The notes below the pieces were generated by a model. The model saw only the letters and a program-made list of their open reading frames with translations, did no database searches and was not told the origin of the DNA. Of a stretch of DNA of 23,379 nucleotides, positions 12,924 to 19,240 are shown piece after piece (within the stretch, counting starts at the first letter, position 1; every line of letters begins with the position of its first letter). The position numbers and the translations under genes are program-made. Location of the stretch: positions 1-23,379 of the IMG/VR virus record IMGVR_UViG_3300005253_000320; one strand, written 5' to 3'. This DNA comes from a virus.

Positions 12924-13457
12924 TTATGCCGCTGGTGCGGCAGTCTCTTCGACTGTCTCTGTTGCTGCGCCAGCCAAATCGGACAGATCCGCCACTTCCT
13001 CGCCTTCACGAGCTTCGCGGATTGTCTTGGCCAACTCAACGATCGAGGAATGGCCAAGGATCTGGTCTCTGGCTGCCTTGTCGTAACGACGCAGCGCAGC
13101 TTGAGCCTGTGGAATGCTGATACCCTTGAACTGAGCAAGAGCTTCGACCTCGGCGGAGACAGTCGGTGCGCCAACCTTGCGCTCTTTCTGCCACTGACCG
13201 CTGGCCAGTTGCTCAGCAACTCCTTTCATAGCTGAGAGCTTCTCGGGTCCAGTCTTGACATCGCTGGACCGATCTTGCAGCAACTTGCTTAGGCCATACA
13301 GCGCCGTCAGTTGCTTCAGATCATCGTGGATATCACCTGCCTTGAAGGACGCTGTGTCGATAACTTCTTCGGTTTCACGTTCCCTCACTGTCACGTCGAC
13401 GGACATTGCTTCAGCGTTGAGGTCTACGGACAGGGCATACGGATTGTTTCTTGTCAT
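12924..13457 (-). CDS. Paralogue A of a two-member small phage family
   Basis: The 177-residue product shares a central block with the 14742-15206 protein: LYGLSKLLQDRSSDV, then GQWQKERKVGA, then EALAQFKGISIPQAQAALRR. Upstream of this is an N-terminal beta-like segment (SVDVTVRERETEEVIDTASF). The C-terminus is acidic and Ala/Glu/Thr-rich (VADLSDLAG then ATETVEETAAPAA), probably disordered. The fold after the beta part is mainly helical. No catalytic motif is visible; I recognise no family beyond the internal paralogy. It has its own promoter (13508-13536), and GGAG lies nine bases before ATG 13457. Confidence 0.75.
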   Translation of the reverse strand: MTRNNPYALSVDLNAEAMSVDVTVRERETEEVIDTASFKAGDIHDDLKQLTALYGLSKLLQDRSSDVKTGPEKLSAMKGVAEQLASGQWQKERKVGAPTVSAEVEALAQFKGISIPQAQAALRRYDKAARDQILGHSSIVELAKTIREAREGEEVADLSDLAGAATETVEETAAPAA

Positions 13458-13507
13458 GCGGTTCTCCAGTTAAGTTACTTTATCCGGGCATTGCCGCCCG
13501 TATTCTC

Positions 13508-13536
13508 AATTTACGCCTAAGTAGCGGACAGGTCAA
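13508..13536 (-). promoter_or_regulatory. sigma70-like promoter for the 13457 gene
   Basis: On the minus strand TTGACC (13531-13536), a 17-base spacer and TAAATT (13508-13513) form a five of six plus four of six match. The -35 overlaps the stop codon of the upstream gene. TGTCCG follows the -35, as TCTCCG does at 5505-5533. Confidence 0.62.
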
Positions 13537-14246
13537 GCACTTTTTTTAGATTGTTTCTTCTCCTGCGCTCGTAGCTTCTTGGACGATTTAAGTGCCTCTT
13601 CCATGTAGTCTGGAGTCGGCTCATCGACCTGAATACTCGGAGTAATTAGGTCAGTTAAATCTGTCCTATCAATAGGGACACCCTTGAGTATCTCGTCAGC
13701 CATTTCCTCTGTCATGTCTGGATCGACTGCGGTCTTGACTCCACCAAAGAAGTGCGCCACGGGGCTATCCGCGTCTCTCATCTTGGCTGTATCGACTGCC
13801 TGCATAGGTTGTCCCTGTAATCGCCGAAGGATCTCATCTCTCGACAAATCCCCGCGCTCCTCTGCCTTGGCTATCATGATGTCCAGTTGTTCAATGCCTT
13901 CGCGCTGTCTCTCGTCCATGCCGCGCAAGATAAACCTTAGTTGCACGGTTTCCAGCTCCGGGTTGGGTTCGGGATCTATCACAACTAAATACCTTCGCAT
14001 TACATCCTCACGTCGAGAAGCATACTCAAGCATCTTGATCTTACTCTCGGGTGTCAATGCCTTGTTGCCAGGTATGCTCTTTCCATGACACTTCCACGCA
14101 TTGATGTACGCATAGAAGTTGTTTCGATGATAGATCGCCAGCTTGCCTGACATGGTTAGCTGTATCTCATGCTGACCTCTGTCCATTAGCTCTGCGAGCT
14201 TATCATAGAATGGTCCGTAGTTCCTTGGGTCTTTACTGCGAGGCAT
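13533..14246 (-). CDS. Hypothetical protein, 237 residues
   Basis: The product begins MPRSKDPRNYGPFYDKLAEL and has an N-terminal part (about 1-55) with a strand IQLTMSGKLAIYHRNNFYAYIN, suggestive of a DNA-contacting winged or ribbon fold. The middle is a long acidic and basic helical region (ERQREGIEQLDIMIAKAEE), and the end is lysine-rich. DRTDLTDLITP near 200 is again a DL-x-DL sequence. A run of seven A lies in the last codons. GGGAG sits seven bases before ATG 14246. No family was recognised; a regulatory or replication role is inference. Confidence 0.7.
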   Translation of the reverse strand: MPRSKDPRNYGPFYDKLAELMDRGQHEIQLTMSGKLAIYHRNNFYAYINAWKCHGKSIPGNKALTPESKIKMLEYASRREDVMRRYLVVIDPEPNPELETVQLRFILRGMDERQREGIEQLDIMIAKAEERGDLSRDEILRRLQGQPMQAVDTAKMRDADSPVAHFFGGVKTAVDPDMTEEMADEILKGVPIDRTDLTDLITPSIQVDEPTPDYMEEALKSSKKLRAQEKKQSKKSA

Positions 14247-14418
14247 TTAACAACTCCCTGAATTCCTCTTGCGTGGAGACGAGAAGTTGAGCGGTCCAGA
14301 AGGCATTGGAGAACTTCAATGCAACCTCTTTGATTGCGATGAGTTCATCAAACTCTTCCTTTTCGATAGTAATCGTGTGATCATCGATACTATATTGTCT
14401 TAGTCTAGGCTGTTCCAT
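14233..14418 (-). CDS. Small acidic protein, 61 residues
   Basis: This is the first gene after the 14449-14477 promoter. AGGAAG precedes ATG 14418 by eight bases. The product has a strand HTITIEKEEFDELIAIKE and a helix VALKFSNAFWTAQLL, and ends in EEFRELLNASQ. It overlaps the next gene by 14 bases. Leading position suggests an early regulator, but no family was recognised. Confidence 0.62.
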   Translation of the reverse strand: MEQPRLRQYSIDDHTITIEKEEFDELIAIKEVALKFSNAFWTAQLLVSTQEEFRELLNASQ

Positions 14419-14448
14419 GTCTTTGCTTCCTTGTCCACGCCTTCCTAC

Positions 14449-14477
14449 ACGATACCACGTACGCCCGGAGTAGTCAA
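14449..14477 (-). promoter_or_regulatory. sigma70-like promoter for the 14418 gene
   Basis: On the minus strand TTGACT (14472-14477), a 17-base spacer and TATCGT (14449-14454) form a five of six plus four of six match. The leader to ATG 14418 is about 25 bases. Confidence 0.62.
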
Positions 14478-14709
14478 GCTGTTTGTCCTTACATTCCCTT
14501 ATTTCCCCTTAATGCCTTGGGATTTGCTTGGACCCCCATACCGACATAGGGACTATATTAAAAAAAAGAAAAAAAAAAAAGGACATCCCTACTATGAATA
14601 GGGGGGTGGGGTCGATATTCTCTGAAATAAGGGGAAATCAGGGGTAATATGGTCTATTAAGCAAGATATGTCGCGTCAAACATTGCCTTCATCTAAGAAA
14701 CGCACAAGG
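14478..14709. repeat. Gene-free control region with an inverted repeat of about 16 bp
   Basis: The gap between 14419 and 14741 has no gene. CCCTTATTTCCCCTTA lies on the plus strand (14496-14511). On the minus strand, around 14628-14643, there is CCCTGATTTCCCCTTA, with one mismatch. The shorter CCCTTATTTC (14496-14505) and GAAATAAGGG (14624-14633) are exact inverted copies 118 bases apart. Between them lie an A-tract and a short GGGGGGTGGGG run (14601-14611). The arrangement could be an operator pair, an origin element or a looped control site; no iterons of the usual sort were found. Confidence 0.5.
14560..14580. other. A-tract (T-tract on minus strand)
   Basis: The plus strand has eight A, one G and twelve A. 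On the minus strand this T-run follows a five-base-pair hairpin (CCCTA 14587-14591, TAGGG 14599-14603), so it could be a second rho-independent terminator. It could equally be a bent or easily melted DNA element of an origin. Confidence 0.45.
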
Positions 14710-14732
14710 AAAAAGGCCCGTCCTTGGGCCTT
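14710..14732 (-). terminator. Rho-independent terminator after the 14742 gene
   Basis: AAGGCCC (14713-14719) and GGGCCTT (14726-14732) form a seven-base-pair stem with a six-base loop. On the minus strand it is followed by five T (14714-14710). It lies nine bases past the stop of the 14742-15206 gene, so transcription of that gene ends here and the 14418 gene starts anew. Confidence 0.75.
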
Positions 14733-14741
14733 AATCTCCTT

Positions 14742-15206
14742 CTAGCTGAGTAGGTCGTCCAGACCAACCTCAGCCGCCTTCGACCGGGCTTCCTCAATAG
14801 CCGAAATCGTCTCGGCTAAGTTGCCCTTGAGCACAATTCGCTGCTCATCGTCGAGTCCACGATACGCTGCTTGCGCTGCGGCTACCGAACAGCCCTTAAT
14901 CTGGGCTATGGCTTCGATAACTGTGGGCAGGAACCGGGCACCAGCTACTCGCTCGGCCTTCCAGTCACCGGCTAGAAACTGCTTAACCAGTTCCTTAGCC
15001 TGATCCATTTTCAGGTCGCTGCTGACCTGACTCAGCCGGTCGTCAATGATCTTCGAAATTCCATAAACGAAGATTTCTGCTTGGATCTTTTCCGGGAACG
15101 AGTTCCCGTCGATTTCCAAGGCCGTGTTTGTCTTGCTATCGACTTTGATGGCAAGACCCTTGTCGGCATTACGCTGCCAACTATAGCGTTGCTTGGCTTT
15201 CGCCAT
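14742..15206 (-). CDS. Paralogue B, small phage family, with LDDLLS tail
   Basis: ATG 15206 is preferred over GTG 15215: AGGTGA lies six bases upstream and the mature-looking start is MAKAKQRYSWQRNA. The 154-residue product shares with the 12924-13457 protein the blocks VYGISKIIDDRLSQV, GDWKAERVAGA and EAIAQIKGCSVAAAQAAYRG. It ends EVGLDDLLS, a tail similar to those at 5291-5479 and 7604-7828. It is the sole gene of its transcript, between the 15276-15305 promoter and the 14710 terminator, so it may be expressed separately and strongly. Function unknown; abundant DNA-associated protein is a guess. Confidence 0.75.
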   Translation of the reverse strand: MAKAKQRYSWQRNADKGLAIKVDSKTNTALEIDGNSFPEKIQAEIFVYGISKIIDDRLSQVSSDLKMDQAKELVKQFLAGDWKAERVAGARFLPTVIEAIAQIKGCSVAAAQAAYRGLDDEQRIVLKGNLAETISAIEEARSKAAEVGLDDLLS

Positions 15207-15275
15207 GATAATCACCTAGTTGTTAAAGAACCCCGGGGCTTACCGGGTGGCCAGCGGAACTGCCAGCCAACCTAT

Positions 15276-15305
15276 AGACTAGCATGAATCAGGGGTCGAA
15301 GTCAA
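15276..15305 (-). promoter_or_regulatory. sigma70-like promoter for the 15206 gene
   Basis: On the minus strand TTGACT (15300-15305), an 18-base spacer and TAGTCT (15276-15281), preceded by TGC, form an extended -10 candidate. It is weaker than the others in the -10. It lies in the divergent region, with about 65 bases of leader before ATG 15206. Confidence 0.5.
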
Positions 15306-15376
15306 ATTAGTCAATAGAATCAGTAGGTTACGCGTGACCTAGTCGCTCAGGTGCGCGTTGCATTGCAACATCGAGG

Positions 15377-15402
15377 CCCCCACCCCTGACCACCCATGCC
15401 CC
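15377..15402 (-). promoter_or_regulatory. Putative G-quadruplex motif
   Basis: The plus strand has C runs at 15377-15381 (five), 15383-15386 (four), 15393-15395 (three) and 15399-15402 (four), with loops of one, six and three bases. On the minus strand this fits the G3+N1-7 rule for a G-quadruplex. A further C5 run lies at 15413-15417. It is upstream of the leftward -35 and opposite to the rightward promoter. Confidence 0.5.
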
Positions 15403-15539
15403 TACCAAATGTCCCCCATTTATGCCCATTTCCACCAATCGACAAGGATGTGGGGAACTCCGATCAGTTCATGTCCTTGAAAGGGTCGAATTACCTGGAG
15501 TATTTCGGTCGGTTAACTAAACTTAGCTGACGTTAGGGA

Positions 15540-15568
15540 TTGCCACGTCCGGCGGGAAGGCGTATCCT
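15540..15568 (+). promoter_or_regulatory. sigma70-like promoter for the head-gene block
   Basis: TTGCCA (15540-15545), a 17-base spacer and TATCCT (15563-15568) match the consensus at five and four of six positions. The predicted start near 15575 leaves about 50 bases before ATG 15625. Confidence 0.55.
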
Positions 15569-15580
15569 GTATGTAAGCGT

Positions 15581-15600
15581 GGATAAGTCTATCCGCGATA
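15581..15600. repeat. Short inverted repeats in the head-block leader
   Basis: GGATA-AGTC-TATCC (15581-15594) and TATC-CGC-GATA (15590-15600) overlap just downstream of the rightward promoter. Either could be a repressor site or leader hairpin; both are short. Confidence 0.3.
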
Positions 15601-15624
15601 TTTACGATCTATGGAGTAGAAGAA

Positions 15625-15840
15625 ATGAAAGACTTTCAAGGTGGTTGGAGTGGCTTGAAGGAATATGCCATTAAGGCTGGTGTCGCCACAGTGGACGACG
15701 GTGACGACTCTGTCGCAGCGAAGATCAAGGCTGTGATTCAAGGTACTCTGCCGGAGGACGAAGCGACTGAGCCGGTGGAGGAGACGTCTGAGAGTCTGCT
15801 TGGTAAAGTTGCAGACACCCTGGGACTCGGAGGGGAGTAA
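15625..15840 (+). CDS. Small acidic protein, 71 residues
   Basis: This is the first rightward gene. GGAG lies eight bases before ATG 15625. The product starts MKDFQGGWSGLKEYAIKAGV, has an acidic, probably disordered middle (PEDEATEPVEETSES) and ends LLGKVADTLGLGGE. No family was recognised. Its position before the terminase genes and the TAATG junction to the next gene place it in the packaging/head transcript. Confidence 0.66.
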   Translation: MKDFQGGWSGLKEYAIKAGVATVDDGDDSVAAKIKAVIQGTLPEDEATEPVEETSESLLGKVADTLGLGGE

Positions 15841-16202
15841 TGACTGCGCAAGTCCGAACGATCGTATTGCACGAAAGTGCGAATGAGACGGCAGGTGGAA
15901 ACTCCGACGACACTCCGGAGATTCCATCCGACGGACCGAGTGTCATGTATTTGGACATCACGGCGGTTGGCGGAACAGCCCCAGTTCTGGACATCGACAT
16001 TGAGGTGAGAGATCCGATAAGTGGAGAGTATATCGTTCTAGTGGCGATTCCTCAGAAGAACGCGACTGGTTTCACTCGGTTTACCGACGCCCTGCTGGAT
16101 GAACTGCGGGACGCTATTTATCGAATTGTCTGGACCATTGGCGGAACGGCAAGTCCAAACTTCACGTTCAGTCTTGCGTGGGTATTGAAGGATCGTGGCT
16201 AA
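15840..16202 (+). CDS. Hypothetical beta-sandwich-like protein, 120 residues
   Basis: The product has an alternating hydrophobic pattern of an all-beta fold: VMYLDITAVGGTAPVLDIDI, EVRDPISGEYIVLVAIPQ, YRIVWTIGGTASPNFTFSLA. It resembles small phage structural or decoration-type proteins, but no family is certain. The start shares its A with the stop of the preceding gene (TAATG). A virion role is inference from position and fold. Confidence 0.66.
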   Translation: MTAQVRTIVLHESANETAGGNSDDTPEIPSDGPSVMYLDITAVGGTAPVLDIDIEVRDPISGEYIVLVAIPQKNATGFTRFTDALLDELRDAIYRIVWTIGGTASPNFTFSLAWVLKDRG

Positions 16203-16674
16203 CTCAGTCCAAATCAAAAGCATGAAGCCACAGCACGATGCTATCATCGACTGGCTGTTGGCCAACCCTGGGACTAAAACTCTGAACCCGCTCTGTGCAG
16301 CGATGAGCAGATCGCGTAGTTGGATCTCCATCGTCATGACGAGTGACTGTTTCAGGGAAGAGTACACTCGACGGCGGATGCTTCACAACACCGAGCTTAC
16401 AAAGCAGCTCGTGGAGAGGCAACTCAAGGTCACTTTGAAGGCACTGAGTAAGGTCGACGACTTTCTGGACGACACCAATGAAGTCGATCTACGAAGTGCC
16501 CTCGAGGTGGCAGATCGAACCGCCAAACATTTGGGATTCCACCCGAGGCCGGGATTGAGTCCAATGATTGAGGAAACCAGAGAACGAGTAGTCCGAACTG
16601 TCGACGCTGGTACTCTCCACGAAGCCCGTGAGACCATTAAAAGGGTAACTCATGGTGCACTTGCAACGGATTGA
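16195..16674 (+). CDS. Probable terminase small subunit
   Basis: The gene starts at GTG 16195, overlapping the preceding stop by eight bases. The 159-residue product has an N-terminal helix-turn-helix-like part (DAIIDWLLANPGTKTLNPLC, AAMSRSRSWISIVMTSD) followed by FREEYTRRR. This is the usual order in small terminase subunits, which recognise the phage packaging site. A central helical region (QLVERQLKVTLKALSKVDDF) would form the oligomer ring. Location ahead of the large subunit supports the call, with only the nuclease gene between. Sequence signals in this family are weak, so confidence is moderate. Confidence 0.68.
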   Translation: MANSVQIKSMKPQHDAIIDWLLANPGTKTLNPLCAAMSRSRSWISIVMTSDCFREEYTRRRMLHNTELTKQLVERQLKVTLKALSKVDDFLDDTNEVDLRSALEVADRTAKHLGFHPRPGLSPMIEETRERVVRTVDAGTLHEARETIKRVTHGALATD

Positions 16675-17158
16675 AAATGTTACAGCCGTTGAAATCTTGC
16701 ACGGAGTCCCGCCCTTCATTAAGAAGCGTAGGCGTCGAGGAGCAAAGGGAGTCGGACTCCGGTATGAAGCCAAGGTGCAACGGTATTTCGTCGGCGAGTT
16801 TGGCTATGAATATATACCCGGACCCTGGTTTATGTACCGAGTTCGAGAACGTCCGAAAGTTACTAACTACGCTCAGCCTGATGGACTCCTTATCCAACCT
16901 CATCGGGGAGCCGTTACTATCGTCGAAATCAAATACAATCACTGTTCGGATAGTTACTTTCAACTTGTGGACAAATATCTCCCGTTGGTTAAGGCACTTT
17001 TTGGAGATGCCCTTTGGGTGTTTCCGCTTGTCACCGTTGTCAAATGGTACGATCGCGACACTGACTATCCAGCGAGCATACGATTGCGCGACAGCATTGA
17101 GAAGTGTTCAACAGCTCAGATTGGCGTGCATATCTGTCGACCTGACAGAAATAAGTAA
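16652..17158 (+). CDS. PD-(D/E)XK nuclease-like protein between the terminase genes
   Basis: The 168-residue product has a basic N-terminal arm (PFIKKRRRRGAKGVG, about 21-35) and then E39 in LRYEAKVQRYF. D77 follows in QPDGLL, E92 and K94 in TIVEIKYN, and Q104 with Y109 in FQLVDKYL. This is the catalytic order of a PD-(D/E)XK fold (E...D...ExK...QxxxY). Such enzymes cut DNA with metal ions. The start ATG 16652 has AAGG nine bases before it and overlaps the small terminase gene by 23 bases. The role could be in packaging, in genome-end processing or in host-DNA breakdown. Confidence 0.78.
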   Translation: MVHLQRIENVTAVEILHGVPPFIKKRRRRGAKGVGLRYEAKVQRYFVGEFGYEYIPGPWFMYRVRERPKVTNYAQPDGLLIQPHRGAVTIVEIKYNHCSDSYFQLVDKYLPLVKALFGDALWVFPLVTVVKWYDRDTDYPASIRLRDSIEKCSTAQIGVHICRPDRNK

Positions 17159-17226
17159 TGAGCAATCCGCAAAAGCTGCAAGGTTGTTCTTCAAGGAACG
17201 TGCAGTAGAGATATTACGAGGCGAAG

Positions 17227-18729
17227 ATGTTTGACTCTGTACAAGTCCCAGTAGATCCGATCGAAGCTGTAAAGCTAGGTGCTGTCGATAGTACCTTCTA
17301 TGGGCATTACTTCTTCCCTGAGGTAACTCGACAAGCCTCTCCAGACTATCATGTAGGCGTCTGGGATCTGTTTGAGAATCCACTCAATAGGTACGCCAAT
17401 GTCGAAATATTCCGAGGCGGAGCCAAGACGACACTTGCGAGACTCTTCATGTCCAAGAGAATCGCCTATGGGATCAGTCACACCATATTGTTCCTCGGGA
17501 AATCCGAAGGCCACGCAGCGAGATCCATCGAATGGGTCATGCAACAAGTCGAATATAATACCTTGTGGGCAGAAACCTTTGGTCTACGGAAGGGCAAAAA
17601 GTGGACGGCTACGGACTGCGAAATCTATCACGGGACGGACAGTTACCCGATCCGTATCCTTGCACTTGGGATCACTGGTAGTGTCCGTGGAATTATCGTG
17701 GGTGCCTACCGACCCGACCTCATTATAGTGGATGACCCTTGTGACGAAGAAAATACAGCGACACCAGAGCAACGGGATAAGACGACGGGTTTATTCTTCT
17801 CAGCCATCAAAGAGAGCCTCGTTCCCGCTTCTGAAGACCCGACCGCAATGCTTGCACTCTTGCAGACCCCGTTGGACGCTGAAGACCTTTCTGCAGTGTG
17901 TACGGAATCGCCCGAGTTCGCATCGATGCGAGTCGGAATCTTAACAGATGAGAATGAAGAAGCAGCCGAAAGTGCCTGGCCAGAAAGATGGACAAAGGAA
18001 ACTATCCTAGAAGAAAAGATGGCCGCTATCGCTCGAAACCAGCTAAGCATCTGGACCCGGGAGAAAATGTGCCTAATCATTTCCAGAGAAACGTCAAGTT
18101 TCTTAGAGGAGTGGTTGGAGTTCTTCACAGTCCTACCGCCCAACGCTCGATATGTTATGGCTATCGACCCCACGCCAATACTAAGCGACAAAGCAAGAAT
18201 GACTGGGCAAAAGACGGACTTGCAAGCCGTGATGGTGAAGGCGTACTGGAAGATGAAACAGTACATTGTCGAGTACGCTACGAACCGTGACGAAGATCCA
18301 GATCAGTTAGTCATGAACATGGATAGACTTTGCAGGAAATACCCCATCCTGCGGTGCGGAGTTGAAGGGGTTGCCTATCAGAGGAATCTGAAATGGTTCA
18401 TAGAGCGTCAGATGAAACGTGGACGGCTAAAGACCATGCATGTTATGGAGCTTGGCCCAGAAATGATTCCGGGGGCGAAGAGCAAGTATGATCGAATTGT
18501 GCAGGCACATACCGGTGTGGCGTCACAAGGGTTGCTCTTCGTCCGTCCAGAGATGACTGAGTTCATCTCTCAGTTCAACACGTTTCCTAACTGCAAGTAC
18601 AAGGATCTTCTAGATGTAAGTGCTATGTGTGACGCCACGATTAGCTCCCGGCAGGAGGGGTACTTGAGTACGATGGACTTCGATGAGGAAGATATCGAAG
18701 AATTAAAGTGGGAGAGAGCAGCACCATGA
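17227..18729 (+). CDS. Terminase large subunit
   Basis: The 500-residue protein has the packaging ATPase Walker A FRGGAKTT (62-69) and Walker B LIIVDDPCDE (165-174, catalytic E in the DDPCDE run). The C-terminal RNase-H-like nuclease has YVMAIDPTP (D314), acidic residues at 331 and near 384 (GVEGVAY), and D in KDLLDVSAM near 472. It powers DNA entry into the prohead and cuts the concatemer. The length is at the compact end for the family. GAGG lies six bases before ATG 17227. The 68 bases between the nuclease stop and this start are not assigned. Confidence 0.92.
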   Translation: MFDSVQVPVDPIEAVKLGAVDSTFYGHYFFPEVTRQASPDYHVGVWDLFENPLNRYANVEIFRGGAKTTLARLFMSKRIAYGISHTILFLGKSEGHAARSIEWVMQQVEYNTLWAETFGLRKGKKWTATDCEIYHGTDSYPIRILALGITGSVRGIIVGAYRPDLIIVDDPCDEENTATPEQRDKTTGLFFSAIKESLVPASEDPTAMLALLQTPLDAEDLSAVCTESPEFASMRVGILTDENEEAAESAWPERWTKETILEEKMAAIARNQLSIWTREKMCLIISRETSSFLEEWLEFFTVLPPNARYVMAIDPTPILSDKARMTGQKTDLQAVMVKAYWKMKQYIVEYATNRDEDPDQLVMNMDRLCRKYPILRCGVEGVAYQRNLKWFIERQMKRGRLKTMHVMELGPEMIPGAKSKYDRIVQAHTGVASQGLLFVRPEMTEFISQFNTFPNCKYKDLLDVSAMCDATISSRQEGYLSTMDFDEEDIEELKWERAAP

Positions 18730-19079
18730 CTACTATTGGAAAGAACACTGTTGTTGGTGTAAGCGTAGGAACACTCGTTGCAGGACTGTTTGCCATTTGG
18801 ATGGTTTCCGGTATAGGCCGTCCACTGTTCGCATCGGATTTGGTAATAATCGAACAAAGCATCGAGAGGTTGGACAAGAAGACTTCTGTTGCTGTTTTGA
18901 ATCTGGCGAAGCAAAACCTTCAGACGGAACTGCGAGGGATCAAGCGAGAGCTTCGGCTAGACCCAAACAATGGTGATATCGAGGACGATGTCGTTGTAAT
19001 CGAGAACGAGATCAAGGAGATCGACACCAAAATTGACTGCTATCGCAGGAAAGATTGCGATATGGAAGAGGATGTCTAA
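18726..19079 (+). CDS. Membrane-anchored coiled-coil protein, 117 residues
   Basis: ATG 18726 overlaps the terminase stop as ATGA; the longer frame from 18708 is less likely. A single membrane segment lies near residues 8-28 (VVGVSVGTLVAGLFAIWMV). A long charged helical region follows (LVIIEQSIERLDKKTSVAVL; ELRGIKRELRLD), then two cysteines (DCYRRKDC). This is the layout of a membrane-anchored periplasmic coiled coil, as in i-spanins, and the holin gene is nearby. A spanin role is inference; no outer-membrane partner was found. Confidence 0.62.
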   Translation: MTTIGKNTVVGVSVGTLVAGLFAIWMVSGIGRPLFASDLVIIEQSIERLDKKTSVAVLNLAKQNLQTELRGIKRELRLDPNNGDIEDDVVVIENEIKEIDTKIDCYRRKDCDMEEDV

Positions 19080-19240
19080 TGCCTAGCACTTCTGTAAAAC
19101 AGAAGAAGACTATGGCGGCTATCGCTCACGGTTGGAAGCCGACCGGAAAGGCGAAGGGCATTCCTAAGAAGGTTGCAGAGGAATTTCATCGGGCTGATCG
19201 GAAGAACGACGGTCATAGACTAACAGGGAAGAATCAGTAA
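19079..19240 (+). CDS. Small basic protein, 53 residues
   Basis: ATG 19079 overlaps the upstream stop (TAATG), and AGGA lies seven bases before it; a start at 19055 would be inside the preceding gene. The product reads MPSTSVKQKKTMAAIAHGWK, then GIPKKVAEEFHRADRK. This KQ-x-KTMAA...GIP-KVA-EF-x-AD layout is a small basic phage protein type that I have seen near head genes, of unknown function. It is coupled to the holin by TAATG. Confidence 0.68.
   Translation: MPSTSVKQKKTMAAIAHGWKPTGKAKGIPKKVAEEFHRADRKNDGHRLTGKNQ

Larger units (their letters stand above)
15207..15624. other. Divergent intergenic control region, no gene seen
   Basis: No convincing coding frame occurs in these 418 bases; the frames present are shadows without start signals or protein-like composition. 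The region holds the leftward promoter at 15276-15305, a C-rich segment at 15377-15417, and the rightward promoter at 15540-15568. It separates the leftward early block from the rightward head block and is the natural place for a transcription switch. Confidence 0.7.

Noticed and set aside
13539-13549. Run of seven A in the end of the 13533 gene as a programmed frameshift site
   Set aside because: It is only a few codons before the stop and no useful alternate frame follows, so a frameshift product would hardly differ.
15589-15927. 112-codon minus-strand frame near the divergent region
   Set aside because: It runs against the two rightward genes, has no ribosome site and no domain.
16671-17234. 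A 187-codon frame parallel to the nuclease gene
   Set aside because: The catalytic E, D, ExK and QxxxY residues and the natural N-terminus are in the 16652 frame. The alternative lacks any motif and reads as a shadow until its last 25 or so residues, which are noted separately.
17706-18266. 186-codon minus-strand frame inside the terminase gene
   Set aside because: It is opposite to a well-supported terminase and Ser-rich without motifs.
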